From Wuchereria bancrofti (lineage: Eukaryota; Nematoda; Chromadorea; Rhabditida; Onchocercidae): a stretch of 64,000 bases of DNA. Below the pieces are notes generated by a model. The model had not been told where the DNA came from. It saw only the letters and a program-made list of their open reading frames with translations, and did not search any database. Numbering within the stretch: the stretch's first letter is position 1; every line of letters starts with the position of its first letter. Where the stretch lies: NCBI GenBank assembly GCA_005281725.1, contig SSBO01000012.1, forward strand, positions 3,454,194-3,518,193. Reading direction: 5' to 3'. Position numbers and translations under genes: made by a program. Positions 26,095 through 38,806 of the stretch are shown in pieces.

Positions 26095-27600
26095 CAGAGA
26101 AAAGATACACGAATGGTGTAAATGCTGTTCTGTTTGGCAGACCGTAAAGTGAGGCTTGTATAAGAGGTAACTAGTAGTGAGTTAATCTACTTTGAAAGTT
26201 TGATATATTGATTTTGATAGTTATTTGTGATCGCTGTGCACTTCTTTGCAAAAGTGATTAAGCCTCTTCTCTCTTTATTCTCTAATAAAGTGCTACATAT
26301 TCGTTGTCCTCACTTGGATTCTCCCCTTCCTTCCATCTCTGAAATAACAATTGAAGTCCAAACAAGTCCAAGTATTGCCTTAAGTCAATATGTTTTCAAA
26401 ATTTTGATTTCAAACTGGAGCCTTCAACTCCCAGCCAAACATTCAACTGAGAGACAAACTGAAAGTCGAAATCTCGCAGTTGATGTTCCGTTCTTCAAAT
26501 TTAAATTTTTTTTTAGATTGTTCAGTTACAGCCATTTATGTGATTTAAATGCAAAATGAAATATTATAGTACTTTTCTTTATGTTGTCAGTTTGTCAGTT
26601 TTCTGAAAAATTACGATATATGTCTATAAATATGCACTCAGCTGTACAGTTCTCATATTGTGCGCAGTTCCCATATTTACATGTCTTCATCATGTTTTCC
26701 ACACTTGCAAATTATAAGCTGTGTATTTTTTCTTTCCTTATATTTCATAGAATTTCGTATTGTATGTCAGGTCCTTTTTTTTATTTGATGGATTGTATCA
26801 CATTTTTTGTTGCTTTTGCATTCTAATTACAGCATTTCTGTCTTGGATTGATGACAGCTTTATTGCAGATAACTATATCAATAGTTGCTTGATGTTTGTT
26901 TTCGAATCATAGGGAAGTTGATTTGGAAATTGCTCTTATCCTTGTTTGCGTATTTTCCGTTGAGATGTGATAAATATCCTGCTGATTTAACTTATGTCAC
27001 CATAAGATTTTATGCAATCATCAGTTTTCATGATTACTAATGGTCAGAAACATCTGTTAAATCATTCGTGCAGTGAAGGCAGCGAACGTAACCAGGATTC
27101 ATGGTAAAAGGCTAACAAACATTTTGAAACTCATTCTTAGTAAGGGTTTTCGCAGCGTCTGGCTTATTCACAGATTTTGGTCATTCCCAACGAAGGTGAC
27201 GTCGATTCCTAATTCGCTCCTAGAAAGGATGACTGTGGCCAGTGTTAAATCAAGCTTCGAGTCCTGTCTGTAAATTGCGGGCCGCAATTGTGTAGGGGCG
27301 TGGAGTTTGATTAGTTCGACATTGTGATGTGTGGGTTTACCGTCGTCAGGGGTACCTGCACTTGTCGTTGTCTTTACCTCCCGCCCTCTGCATTCTCTGG
27401 TAGTGGTTCAGTGCATTATGTTTTGCATTGTACTTTAAAGGTGTTGCATGGTATATATAAATAAGTGTATGCTGAATTATACATTCATCGATGTGAAACT
27501 TTCCAAATTGTTTTGTTAGTAGTGTAACCGTTCTGCCAGTGAATCTTGTCATTCTTTCATGCTTTTTAAGACTTAATATCATTGTCCTGATATTTCGAAA
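26095..27600. other. Intergenic region ddb-1 to mbf-1
   Basis: It holds the ddb-1 3' UTR, with a candidate AATAAA at 26284-26289 about 190 bp past the stop, and then the upstream region of mbf-1. The 1.5 kb gap is too long for the compact C. elegans type of SL2 operon. Open frames here are T-rich and unconvincing. Confidence 0.5.
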
Positions 27601-28652
27601 ATGTCAAAAATGGGAACAATAAATTCGGATACTGACCCGGACACAGTGATAATTCTACATCGACGTGGTCCAGCGCAAAGAACGTTGCGAACAGCAGCGG
27701 TAATTCTGTTTTTGTGTGAGAACAAGTTGCATATCATAAGTAGTTCAAGTAATTGGGGCACTTTAAATATTATATAGATTGAATGTGATTTCATTAACTC
27801 ATATTCTCTAGGGACAAGTTCTGGTGTTACAGGAATTGAATGCAGCACAACGGCGTGGAATGGCAATCGAAACATCGAAGAAAATAATGGCTGGTGGTAA
27901 TAAACAACATTATGCGACTAAAAATACTTCAAGGTGGTAGAGTTTCTCGTTGATGACCATTTAGCGAACTCAAAATATTGCACAAAAATTATGGCGGAAT
28001 TATCCTGCAGAATGCTTGACATAAGACGTAAATCACTTGTCGGTGATGGCTAATTTACCGCATTCGCTTAAATCCCTGATTGTAATCTAGAAATATTTGT
28101 GTCCTACAGTCAAAAGTTGCTTCATTAGAGCTAACTTTATGTTCAATGAAGATTGGATGAAGAAACAGAGGAGTTACATCACGAACGTGTTTCGCTGACA
28201 TTTGGCAAAGTGGTGCAGCAGGCACGACAAAGCAAGGAGTGGACTCAGAAAGATTTGGCTACCGTAAGTATTTATTGTTTTGCTCTAAATCAGGTTTGGG
28301 GGAACATTTAAAGTTTTTATATACTTAAAGTTTCAAATTTGTAATTTTTAATGTATTAGCTTTGTTAATTTCAGCACATCAACGAGAAGCCGCAAGTAGT
28401 GGCGGAGTATGAAAATGGTAAAGCTGTCCCTAATCAGCAGGTAATCTTCATTAGTTTACTTTGTCATGGTTTTTCCATTTCTTTGTACTTCTATTTTTGG
28501 ATTTATTTTTTATACACTTGCATTAGAAGGAAACTGATTTCTGTCCTTTACAGATTCTAGCTAAAATGGAACGAGCGCTCGGTGTAAAGTTGCGTGGTAA
28601 AGAAATGGGTCAACCACTGGCTAAAAAAGGCACACCAATTAAAAAGAAGTGA
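27601..28652 (+). CDS. mbf-1: Multiprotein bridging factor 1 (EDF1 homologue)
   Basis: MBF1 bridges sequence-specific transcription factors to TBP. It also binds stalled or collided ribosomes, where it limits frameshifting. Exons: 27601-27699, 27833-27933 (or from 27812), 28152-28263, 28375-28440, 28554-28652. The model gives 158 residues with the inner acceptor or 165 with the outer; the usual length is about 148-156. The N-terminal MBF1 domain carries [11 protein letters not shown] and AAQRRG, then GNKQH and [13 protein letters not shown]. The C-terminal helix-turn-helix (Cro/C1 type) spans about residues 82-136, with [38 protein letters not shown] and [14 protein letters not shown]. The end is basic (KKK). 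Two in-frame ATGs lie at 27601 and 27610; I took the first. AATAAA at 28902-28907 is a candidate poly(A) signal. Confidence 0.96.
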
Positions 28653-31600
28653 AAACACATGAGAACTGAATTGTTTGTTGATGCCTTAATTTTTACTGGA
28701 AAATCATGTGTTTCTTATTATATACATTATAGCCTACGTAGCGGCTAATGCGGAGCAATTTTTTTTTTCTACTTACCACTTTGATGACCTTTCAGTTCTA
28801 CCAGTAGCAGATATGGATCTTCCTATTCTTATATTTGGTGAAATTTAGTCCGTATATGTTCAATTTTAAGTTGTTAATTTATTTGAAATAATACGGATCA
28901 AAATAAAGGCCTGAGCGGTACGAAAACATGGCGTTTGAAATGTTTTTAGTAAAACAGTTTTTTGTGTTTCAATGCTATTTTTTAAAAATTGTTTGCCATT
29001 TTAAGGTTCGAGATGATTTTTAAGTTTATATAATTAGCAGTAAGTACTATACAGACTTACTGGTTTTTTTAATTCAATGTACAACAAAGTTGAAAGAAGA
29101 GGGATCTATGTGGTTCTATGTAGTTTGTTATTGATGTGCATTGGCAACTCACACTGCACAAGTTTAACGGGCAACACAAGCTTGTTTTTTGTCGATCACT
29201 TCAGCAGTTCTTTATCTGTATATTAATATTTAGACAGGATCACGAACAACATCGCGGAAGTTTTGTGAGTCGTGCTTATGCACCTCATATATTCAGTCAG
29301 AATATGTCTTCGTTTTCTGCTCAATCTATACTCGAATGTGTTGAATAAATTTTAAGCTTTGAAAAGATCGTTAATTAGAACAGAGCATTGAAAGTGGGTT
29401 TAGATTTTTGGGAAGTAGTGTGAGCTTTTCCAATTTTTATGTTTGAAATTATTTTCCTTGATATTTTATTGGTCAGTGTATCTGATTTATTATTGGATTT
29501 TGTGCATAAAATTGTCAATTCAGATCGATTATCATCGTTTCACAGCTACGGCTTTATCATTTTTAAATTTCTGTTCTTTACTGCTCTGGATCAAACTTTG
29601 GCATTTGAAAGTGGGATGGTACGCTTATTAGATGTGTTCAGGAATTCAAGTCATAAACTGTCCATATCTAGTGAAGAATAAACAAGCTCATAAGACAACA
29701 GATGATGTTGTTAGTCTGAGCACTCCTTATTTTGACAATGGATGAACTTGAAGTGATGATTCAGATTGAGTGTTGATCATCGGATCACTGTTTACATAGG
29801 GCGATAGTAACGGACTGAAAATTTCACAAGAATTGGCCAGTCGTGGGTATTGGCTAAAAAAGCTTCTCTATGTTGGTTTTATATCAGTATTAGCATTTAG
29901 GAGAGGACTTATAGGGAAAGGATGGTTGCAAGGAAGTATATATCGTTCATCACAGATGTAAGACGATAGGTGTTTTTCGGTTCTGTAACTACGCAGAAAT
30001 TATGACAAATAACGTAGTTGAAAATTCATCCTCATTAATCACAGTATTTGCAATATTTGATAACATATGAAACTCTTGAGCTTTTCCAGATGGAAGAAAA
30101 AAAATATTCCGTAAAGAAATTGCTCTGAAAAGACTTGCAGGCGGTATTTCCTGCCCCCTTCCTAAAGAATTAATGATTTGTTATTTCACGGAAAGACATA
30201 TTATGATAGAAAGACCGAAAAACATGATGATTTAATTTTACAGGACACAGGCTAATACGGTAAAGGCCTATAAAGGTATCAGTAGAAATATTTACAAAAT
30301 TATGCAAATGCATGTATAAGCACAAGTAATAAATATTTCTACTCTTGATGTTTTTTGTCTTAAAGCATTGTTATAGTTCAATGCTTATTGCTAACATTTG
30401 TTTCGGTAAAAGTTGTGAAATAAAAATAGTCGGACAGTTTAAGTTTCATTTGCAATAATATCCTTAGTATATGAAAGTTTTGAAATCTTTCCCTTAATAC
30501 CCTCATAAATCAGTTTCAAGAAAATATTTTCTTTACTCAGATTGCCGTCTATCCGTTTATTTGTTTGTGCATCTGTTCATTTATTATTTCTGACTAAGAT
30601 TGCCGCATCTTTGCTCTTATTAGCTTTCTTTAACTGGTTGCAATCGATGTTCAGCGTATTCTTCACTCCAACTAAACCCTCTAAAATTAACTTTTCAAAG
30701 TTTAATTCATGAATCAGCACTTAATTCTCATCTTTTGCTGCTTATTTTTTGTTTCTCGGTATGACTCTGGAAATATCCTGCATTGTTGCTTGTTGGATAA
30801 TTAAAATACTAGGTTATCAAATAAACTTATGCTCATTTTCACTGATATATCATTTCTTGATGCACTATTATATCTTTAACTGCTTTACGCCATTTTTATT
30901 GCTCTATTTTCTCTTCCTGTGTTTTATCAAGTCCTTCATTTTCGCTCATTAGTTTTTTTCTTGTTGTTTCAATTCCCGACATCTCATTCTTCAAAAGAGT
31001 TGATTTATAGTGCACGTTTTCTTGTTACTTGTACTTTCAATCTCATGCACGCTAGCATGAACATTCAACGCATGGACAAAATTTTATTAAAAAACAAAAA
31101 TAATAGTTTCAGCCCAATTGATGGTCCGTTCAGGATGTTCAGTAGGTTTTGACTACAACTGAAAAGTTGATGCCAAAAAACTTTGATTGGAGAACTCAAC
31201 TGTCTATTAGAGAAAGTGCTCAACGAGCTTAAAACAAATAAAGAAGTCCAAATGTGGTCTGTATGTTCTTTAATACTTCAGTCACAACATCTAAATTTGA
31301 CTAGCCCTTCAATTTGATTTTATAGCTCATGTACGCCTCGCAAATTTCCAATATTAACTATTCCTCTTTCTATGATGAAATTGGATAGGATTGGTAAGTG
31401 AAATTACAAAGATGAATATTTTTGTCGAAGGAAACTCAGAAACAAAAAAAATATTAATCATTAAAAATGAAGAACTTAATAACTATTATCAATGAAATGA
31501 GATTAAGAAAATGCAAATAACAGAAGCGGTTATTGGTAGATCCTTATGCAATCCTAGCAGCATTATAAATGTTTCGTCGATTTTTTTTGAATTGTTTCCA

Positions 31601-31926
31601 AGTCCAAACTTTAATTTCAGCTTATTAAAGTTTTTTTCCCTCTTTCTTCATAGACTGAAATTGTATCACCTGTGTCTGGAAATGGAAACAATTCTGGGTT
31701 AGATAAAAAGAATATTTGGTACTATTACTTCACCAAATTCTATTAAAGATTAATTTAATGATTGAATTATCTTAACTTTGTATATCAAAAAGGTAATAGA
31801 CTTTCTTGAAAGATTTTGAAAATTGGTGGAAAAATTAAGAGAGAAAAGTGCTTATTAGTTGTACCTCTTATCGTGAATTTAAATATTTGTTTTTTTCTCA
31901 TGCTACCATGAATTTAAGGATGCAGT
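28653..31926. other. Intergenic region, 3.3 kb
   Basis: After the mbf-1 3' UTR I see no recognisable gene. Plus-strand open frames at 29136-29348, 29439-29681 and 30749-31152 are Phe/Leu/Ile-rich as expected from T-rich DNA, and none continues through credible splice sites. Confidence 0.5.
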
Positions 31927-32951
31927 ATGGAATGGATATTGTTTATACTACTGCCTACTATTGCTAATGCTTTGTTTCCACTATCACGAGTACAGAGGGT
32001 CGCAGTACAAGGAATACTGCTGTGTGAAGGCAGGCCGTTACCGAATCATCAGATAATTCTCATCGATCACGATAGTTCAGTAATTGTTGTTTACAACAAA
32101 ATCATTTCGAAATTTACATAAGCGTAGTTTTCATAAGCTACTTTTTGTAATTATTTCATTAATTTATCAGGGAGGAAAAATATTACAAGAATTTATTTTT
32201 AAAATGAGAAAAACCACAAATCAATCTCGAGGTCCTTTAAAATTTCAGAAGTTTTGGAAATTTTTGAAGTATCAAAAAGCTTTCATAAGATCTACCAAAA
32301 TAAATTTACGACGATACTATATTTTTAAACAAAATGTGTTTTACGAATGTCGTAAGAGCAACTTGCATTATTTGTTATGACGTATTGTTGATTTTTACTT
32401 CACTCCTTAATTTTTAGGAAAGCATTTATTTAGAACTGGATCCTGATGATATAATGGCGATGAATGTGACAGATCAAAGAGGATACTTTTTTGTGCATGG
32501 TAACGAGACTGAATGGAGTACAATCGATCCTGTACTTGTCGTTCGTCATAAATGCAACGACGGTGGAATCGTAAAATTTTAATCTCTTCCATCTCTTTAG
32601 CTTCAAAAAGAAACAGATTTTTTTAAAAAAACTGGAATAGCAGTTGTTCAGTTAAATACAAAAATCTTCCAGGCATCTTTTTATAAAAGTTTCTTGAGCA
32701 GTTGAAGACTACTTTTCTAAGCTTTTATTCGAAACAACTAACTGCATAAATTTTCAACATTGTAAATTATTATCGTTCCCTATCTATTTGTACGAACTTT
32801 GTTTTTTCTTTAGCCATGCGATCGTGAATGGAGACTGGGAATTCCAGTGAAATATATAAGTAATGAAGGAGATGTAGAGCATATCATGGATATTGGTATC
32901 TTGAATGCTGAAGTGGTGTTCTATGGCGAGAAGCGAGACTGCTTGTTGTAA
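31927..32951 (+). CDS. Transthyretin-like (TTL/TTR-52 type) secreted protein, copy A
   Basis: Nematode-expanded family of small secreted beta-sandwich proteins, abundant in parasite secretions. Exons: 31927-32079, 32418-32570, 32814-32951, each a whole number of codons; 147 residues. A signal peptide covers about residues 1-15. Family marks are VQGILLCEGRPLP, LDPDD, TDQRGYFFVHG, IDPVLVV, HKCND and PCDREWRLGIP, with a final Cys. It is the most diverged of the three neighbours: the usual HDCND is HKCND, the T(T/S)IDP block is WSTIDP, and the first intron lies a few codons earlier. The donor of exon 1 is the least certain boundary. AATAAA at 33168-33173 is a candidate poly(A) signal. Confidence 0.88.
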
Positions 32952-34308
32952 TTTACTCGTATAATATTCCATAATAACATACCTATAATTTGTGAAATGT
33001 GCTTCATCCATTAAAAAGAGAATAACTGCTCCTTTGTCAAAATTAGATTAATTGTAAAATTTAAATTGCTAAATTCATTTATCTACAGTAATGTCACCAA
33101 ATGTCATATTTAAAGTTCTCTCATATTCTGTAGGCATTCAAATATGTATATCATCAATGTATATGTTAATAAAACGTTTGTCTTCTGTACCACAAAATTT
33201 CTAGAAACCAGTGTTACAGCTGCAATGGATGTACAAAATGAGATGATTTAGTAATCATTTTCAGCATTTGAAAATGTTCATCAAGGGATTTACTCGGTTT
33301 GATATTACCTTAATCGATCAGCAGTTATATAAATCGAGCACAATTTGGTGATGAAGTGAATATTCGTCATCAGTTAATTAGACTCTCCATTCCGCCACTG
33401 ACCACTTAATTATTAAAATAAACCAGAAGTGACTGATATTGTTATCGATTGTTTACAGCTTCTAAATCCCAGAAATTTCACCACTTTACGATAGGCACAT
33501 TCCGGAGAACAAAGAGGCTCAGGATATTGTCAGGAGCACAAACAAAATGCGCAAAAGCATGCTGCACAGCAGTAGACAGGCTTCGTAACATTGACAGCTG
33601 TCCCGTGTCAGTGGCTCCTGATCATTACGAAATCGTTATCAGCAATCAGCAACACTTTTCATTCGCTCTTCCGTATCCAAATCGATGCAATCTAATGCAC
33701 TCGTTTCGTTGATGCATGAATAGATAGATTAATTTTACTCTCGGATTATCCTACTGAAATTGGAAGTTTTAGTTTTATAATGTGATTAGGTGTTAAATAC
33801 TACGGGTTAGGCTTTATAAATATTGGTTCGGTAATGATCATATTTACCTCTTTCTAACATTTACTACCTATTATTGTTCCCCTCTCTATTTCTGCTTTCC
33901 TCGCCAACTGCGTGGTTTTCCGGAAGCTCGATGAAATATCTAAAATCCTGCTTTTCAAATTTAATAGATTTTTCTTTACAAAATTTACATCACATTTGAA
34001 GGAAAAGTTAAAATTTTCGGTTTTCATGAAATGAATATTTCTACACATCACTAAAGAATTACTTCTGCGATTGGACAGATTGGAAATTTCTGCTGGCACT
34101 ACAACCTAACCTTTTCAGTTGACGTTTGTTGTTCTCACCGTAGAAACGAATCATTCTGCACCAAATGTTTGTTAATGACAGCTGTTGTTCAGCACTACTT
34201 TTCAACTGATAAAATGGAATTTTTCAAGAAATAATCGAACTAAGCCAAATTTCCAATCTTCAGCTTAGTGATCCGAAAAATCTGGAATTTTAAAAATAAC
34301 GGATAACT

Positions 34309-34357
34309 GCTGCTGCTACTGCTGATGATGGTGATGATGTTACTGCTACTGCTGCTG
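34309..34357 (+). repeat. Interrupted CTG/GAT trinucleotide microsatellite
   Basis: Runs of CTG, CTA and GAT/GGT units over about 50 bp, outside any coding model. Confidence 0.7.
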
Positions 34358-34508
34358 CAAGGATTTTAGGACAAAAGCGTCGCCTAAATGATTCAACACT
34401 TTTATCATTAATGGAAGTTGCGTTTACTTAAGCACCTTTTTACAGTGTACATAAATATATGAGAGCCCACTAGAATTAAAGATCGGAAACTTCGAAAAAT
34501 TACTCAAA

Positions 34509-34517
34509 ATTTTGCAG
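34509..34517 (+). other. Probable trans-splice acceptor of TTL copy B
   Basis: ATTTTGCAG lies 5 bases before the ATG at 34523, with no upstream exon visible. Confidence 0.6.
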
Positions 34518-34522
34518 GAAAA

Positions 34523-37500
34523 ATGTGGCTAATATTTTCCCTGAGCACCTACATTGTCATTGTTGTAGTGCATACAGCTAATGCATTCCTTGAACAAAGC
34601 GTACGCGTCAGGGGACGACTGCTATGTGGTTCCCAGCCAGCTTCCAGCATTCTAGTGAAATTATTCGATAAAGATAATGGTAATGAGACTTTTGTTTTTC
34701 AAGATAATCACACTCCATTATCAGCCTAGAATTTCTTTTTCATTAGTCCTAGTAGTTTCAGTGTAAACTTAACAAATTCTTTTAATTTTTCTTTCAGTTT
34801 CATTGTCAGAATTATAGATATCACTACAGCAGATTACTGTAAAACAATCGGGTCACCTTGGGCTTTATTTTTGCAGGTCCAAATCCGGATGATTTATTGG
34901 ATTCCTGTTATACAGATAGTGGTGGTAAATTTGATTTACAAGGCAATTCATACGAATTATCGACGATTGACCCCGAAGTGCGTATTTATCACGATTGCAA
35001 CGATTACGGAAGGGCATGTGTTATTCACTTTCTTTTAAAATAAATTTGAAAAAATGACGCATATCGAGAAGTTACCGACTCTATGAAGAGATGAAGTAGG
35101 TGCGGATACACAGAAGTAAATGGATCATGAAGTCAGAACATTTGAACTTGTTTGATTGAAATTGCATGCATCAATTTATTAGTGACAATTACTGTGAATT
35201 CTTTCGTGCCGAAAGTCCATAAATGAGTTACTTGGAATGGATTAGGAATGATGAGTATATGTGTACGTATGTATATGTGTTTACGCAGAGATTGGAGGAG
35301 CGATCGTTTGGTAGTCGAACGAAAAATAAGGAAAACTGCAAGATTGTACATACCGAAGAGGTCTGAACCTTATGTAGAAAACCATTTATGAATTGGGTAA
35401 AACATGATGTGAAGAGTATGAGAACCACTGAACACAGAGGGAAATGAAATGGACCGGAATATTGGTGGAGTAATAATAGAGACAAAGAAGATGTGCTGCT
35501 GGATGGATTGTGGAGAAGTATTAACTGGTGCCACTGCTGATTACTCTTCTATAACTCCTACAGGAAAAGAAAAGGTCCCATGCCTATACTCAGGATGACT
35601 TAAGTATTACAACAAGGGATGATTCGATTAACATATATTTTCAAGACTTTTTTCTCACTGTAGACAAAATACAGATATTTCGAAGAATTCAATTTGATAA
35701 TTTGAATGCCTTGAAGTTAGAACACTCCTTGATATAAATGAGTTAATTCCTTGAACAACTTATGACGGCTTTGAACTGTTATGCAACTTCTAATCACAGA
35801 AATTTGACGGATAAAGCAAGTTTCGACGGGGGTAAAAAGTGGTCAAAGAAGGGAATAATACATTGGAATGCAGTCACCATCTCGCATAACTGATCTCGGA
35901 TAACGAGCTGGATGAAAAGACTTTGGTGTGATATGCTTGATATCAAGAATGAGCAGAAGAGAAGTCCTGAGATTTCAGTGAAAGTGTCTATGAGGAAATG
36001 AAAGGTTGTTGATACAGTCCTTCTATCAGTTAAAGACTTTTGATTATTTAGGAAAAAGATGAAGAAAGATAATATATGGAATAACGAAAGGTCTAACTTC
36101 AATAGTAAATACGAATGCATTGTTTGGAACTGGGTTTGGGAGTAGGTTTGATGATATCCCGAACAGAATTCTCGAGATCGGCGCTAGTTATTCCGATGAA
36201 TACCTGGTTGGACGTGGTGGAGATGCTGGAGATAGGAGTCTGAAACGATGCATTTTAAATCAAAGAGCTATCAACAGATTGCAATTTAACTGCTTAACGA
36301 CGATCTTTTACTATTTTGAAAGGAACGAACTGATCAAGATGTTGAGGAACATCAAAATTTTGGGGCGAAGTCTGATTGAAAAAATACCATAAAGTGTGAG
36401 AGAATATGTTGTTGAACATTAGCGCTGCAATGAAAACTTCTTCATTAAGTGATTTACGTGGTCATGAATGTTGCTGAATAACCAGTTGAGAAAAGACCTA
36501 ATTTTTCAATCCATTCTGTGCCAAAAAGACTCTTGCGGTTGGAATTGCAGTACATAGCATGAGCCAAACAGTGACGTTGAATTAAGCTGATAAATGCATT
36601 TACAATTTACCTTGTAACTGGATAGGGTCAAAGGCAATACTGCCGAAATTTTTGCAGCTTGGATAGTTCTAAAGAACTGATTTGTTTTGGTGTTTATGAC
36701 GGTGTGATTGTATAGTCATAATCAATTTGAAGTTTAATTTGTGAACAAATGAAATCATCCGAAATTGTGGCTGCAAAATGGATTCATGGATGTGAAGCAC
36801 TGATTTTCACTGAGATTCAAGTTACACAACTTTTGCGGCACTTATAAGAAAGGGCACAGGTGAGAACAAAGCCCTCCCTTGTGGCCTTTCTTGCAAACGG
36901 AACGGTCAGTTCCATGTATAATGAAGCATAACACCACAGAATCAACACGCAGTTTCGGTTTTTCTGCTTTAGGTTTAAACTTGAAGACAACACCAATGCT
37001 TTTAAGATCAATAGTGGGAGGTTAAACCATTCCTGTGTTGAAACCGGTTTGAAAATAATGACACCCCCTCTTGACTTCGTTGTGAAGTTATGAAGGGGAA
37101 ATATTTCAAGAGCTAGGCTCTTATTCTAGGCCAATGCTGTCAACGGTTGAAGAGCAAAGCTCGAAAGCCAAACAGTGATTTGTTTGCTGAGTGCCATGAG
37201 GGCTTCTTTCGATACTGAGGTTCAACTAAACAGTGTCATGCTGTGGATGGTCTGGATGTATTTTTTTTGGAAGGGACAATATAAGCTGGTATCCGATATA
37301 TGTTGTAATCATATCCTCGAGTTGCGTTGTTTGGAATTTGAGGGTATACAATGTGTAGTATGTACATATGTAGGTAAGCAAAGAAAACTAGGCCTAAGTA
37401 CTATCATTTAAGAGAGGTCATATTAAATTGCTGCTTGTGGGCATTAATGAGTTTAAACTTTGACTCATGAGCTCTTCCTAGATCGTTGCACGATACAAAC

Positions 37501-37716
37501 AGAGCAAGCAGATCAGTGTAAATTGTGGAATAATCAAAGTTTAACAAATATACAGCACAGATACTTCATTTTCAGCCATGCCAAAGGGAATGGGTTATCC
37601 GCATTCCGGATCGTTATGTATCTAATGGAGCAGTAGCTCGAAAGACAATGGAGCTCGGAGAAATGAATCTTGAAGTGGAACTTGAAGATGAAGATCAAGA
37701 ATGTATACATCATTGA
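34523..37716 (+). CDS. Transthyretin-like secreted protein, copy B
   Basis: Exons: 34523-34679, 34877-35019 (or ending 35013), 37576-37716; about 144-146 residues. A signal peptide (WLIFSLSTYIVIVVV) is followed by VRGRLLCGSQPAS, GPNPDDLLDSCYTD, GGKFDLQG, STIDPEVRIYHDCND and PCQREWVIRIPDRYVSNG, and an acidic tail ending CIHH. The last intron is about 2.56 kb, much longer than its neighbours, and holds a decayed retrotransposon fragment. The donor before it is ambiguous: a GT site after 35019 adds two residues (Ala-Cys), while a GC site after 35013 restores the usual spacing to PCQR. Confidence 0.9.
37100..37425 (+). mobile_element. Decayed BEL/Pao-type retrotransposon fragment (RNase H region)
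   Basis: Translated on the plus strand, this stretch shows a broken series of landmarks seen in Pao-family pol RNase H regions: SKAR, then VMLWM in place of the usual V(I/T)LW(S/T)DS, a Trp-Lys and Ile-Leu-Glu-Leu-Arg block where QNRV.EIR is usual, and SKEN followed by A and later RG where YVPS.ENPAD...RG is usual. Stop codons and frame changes interrupt it, so it is a dead relic. The rest of the host intron (35020-37575) may hold more of the element but I could not align it. Confidence 0.6.
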
Positions 37717-38806
37717 TGTCCATGTGCTCCTTGAAATTTAATATTCAAAAGATTAAAAAGCAGCACACATCCAGTACTGAAAGGAAATTAATAAGCATTA
37801 CAAACAAATGACTAATGTGAGCAGCAACATCCGTAGTAAACAGTAGACACCTTTCGATTTATTAGTGAGTGGAAATTTTGGTTTAGTCAGGAAAGGCTTA
37901 ATTAAGCCATCGAAAAGAGCATATGTAGAACTCAACGATTAACGATCATTGTGGCTGAACGAGAAAGCAACATTCAAAAAGCTGCTTACCTATTTTCACT
38001 TCATTACGATTTTATTTTTTATTGCAATGATAAAATGAACTGTAATTTTTACCCCCTTTGTTGAATATATTTTAATCAAATTAGTGGATACCGGTTGTCT
38101 GACCAACAGATTATTCTTGTTTTTACATGCATTTCAGTTTTTTACATCCAGTAATTCTCAATTCGCACTTCCATTTTGTTATTTTTCATAGAATTTCTCG
38201 CCTTATAATTTTGTAAGTGCTGCTCCCGAGACAATGTTATTAAAATGAATGTTAAATCTATTTGGAAGTCAATCAAGCAAGTACAAAAATTAGATCAGTC
38301 GATATTTTTAATAAGTTTTTGCGTAGAAATGAATAAATTTTTCTTCGAACATTGTTTTCTGAGTGGATAATTTCCAAAACACTTTGGATGATCTCAAGTT
38401 GGAAAATCATATCTATCAATTTGGAAATGAATTTCTTACGTAAGATCAAACACCAATAAATTTTAATTTTTTAGGGAAAGTTCAGTTTTTGCTTACTAAA
38501 CATAATGATTGATCGAAAATCAATAACTGTCAAGTGAATGCATTGTTTCTTTCAGCTAAAACTTTGATTTTATTCGGAGTGTTTCGAAATCAAAAAATTG
38601 GCGGTGCATATAGTAGTACTATACTGCTCACAACAGCGAGTACAGTTATATTGAACTGTGTCGTCTTCAAACTTCAATTTTCCATAACCACTAAACCAGC
38701 ATGTATATAGATCGGTGCTGTGTCCTTTACAGTCGAAATGCTAGGACGTAAACACCAAAAATTTGCAACTATATGATATTTTCACTTTCCGTTAAAGGTG
38801 TACTGA
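37717..38806. other. Intergenic region between TTL copies B and C
   Basis: No gene recognised. AT-rich, holding the 3' UTR of copy B and the upstream region of copy C. Confidence 0.5.

Larger units (their letters stand above)
32952..34522. other. Intergenic region between TTL copies A and B
   Basis: No gene is recognised. It contains a candidate poly(A) signal for copy A and an interrupted CTG/CTA/GATGAT trinucleotide tract at about 34309-34357. Confidence 0.55.

Noticed and set aside
26227..27273. Several plus-strand frames of 66-110 codons between ddb-1 and mbf-1
   Set aside because: T-rich, no similarity, no splice context; likely ddb-1 3' UTR and spacer.
36810..37011. Cys/His pattern on the minus strand suggesting a retroelement zinc knuckle
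   Set aside because: The spacing is imperfect and the strand is opposite to the RNase H-like relic; too weak to call as its own feature.
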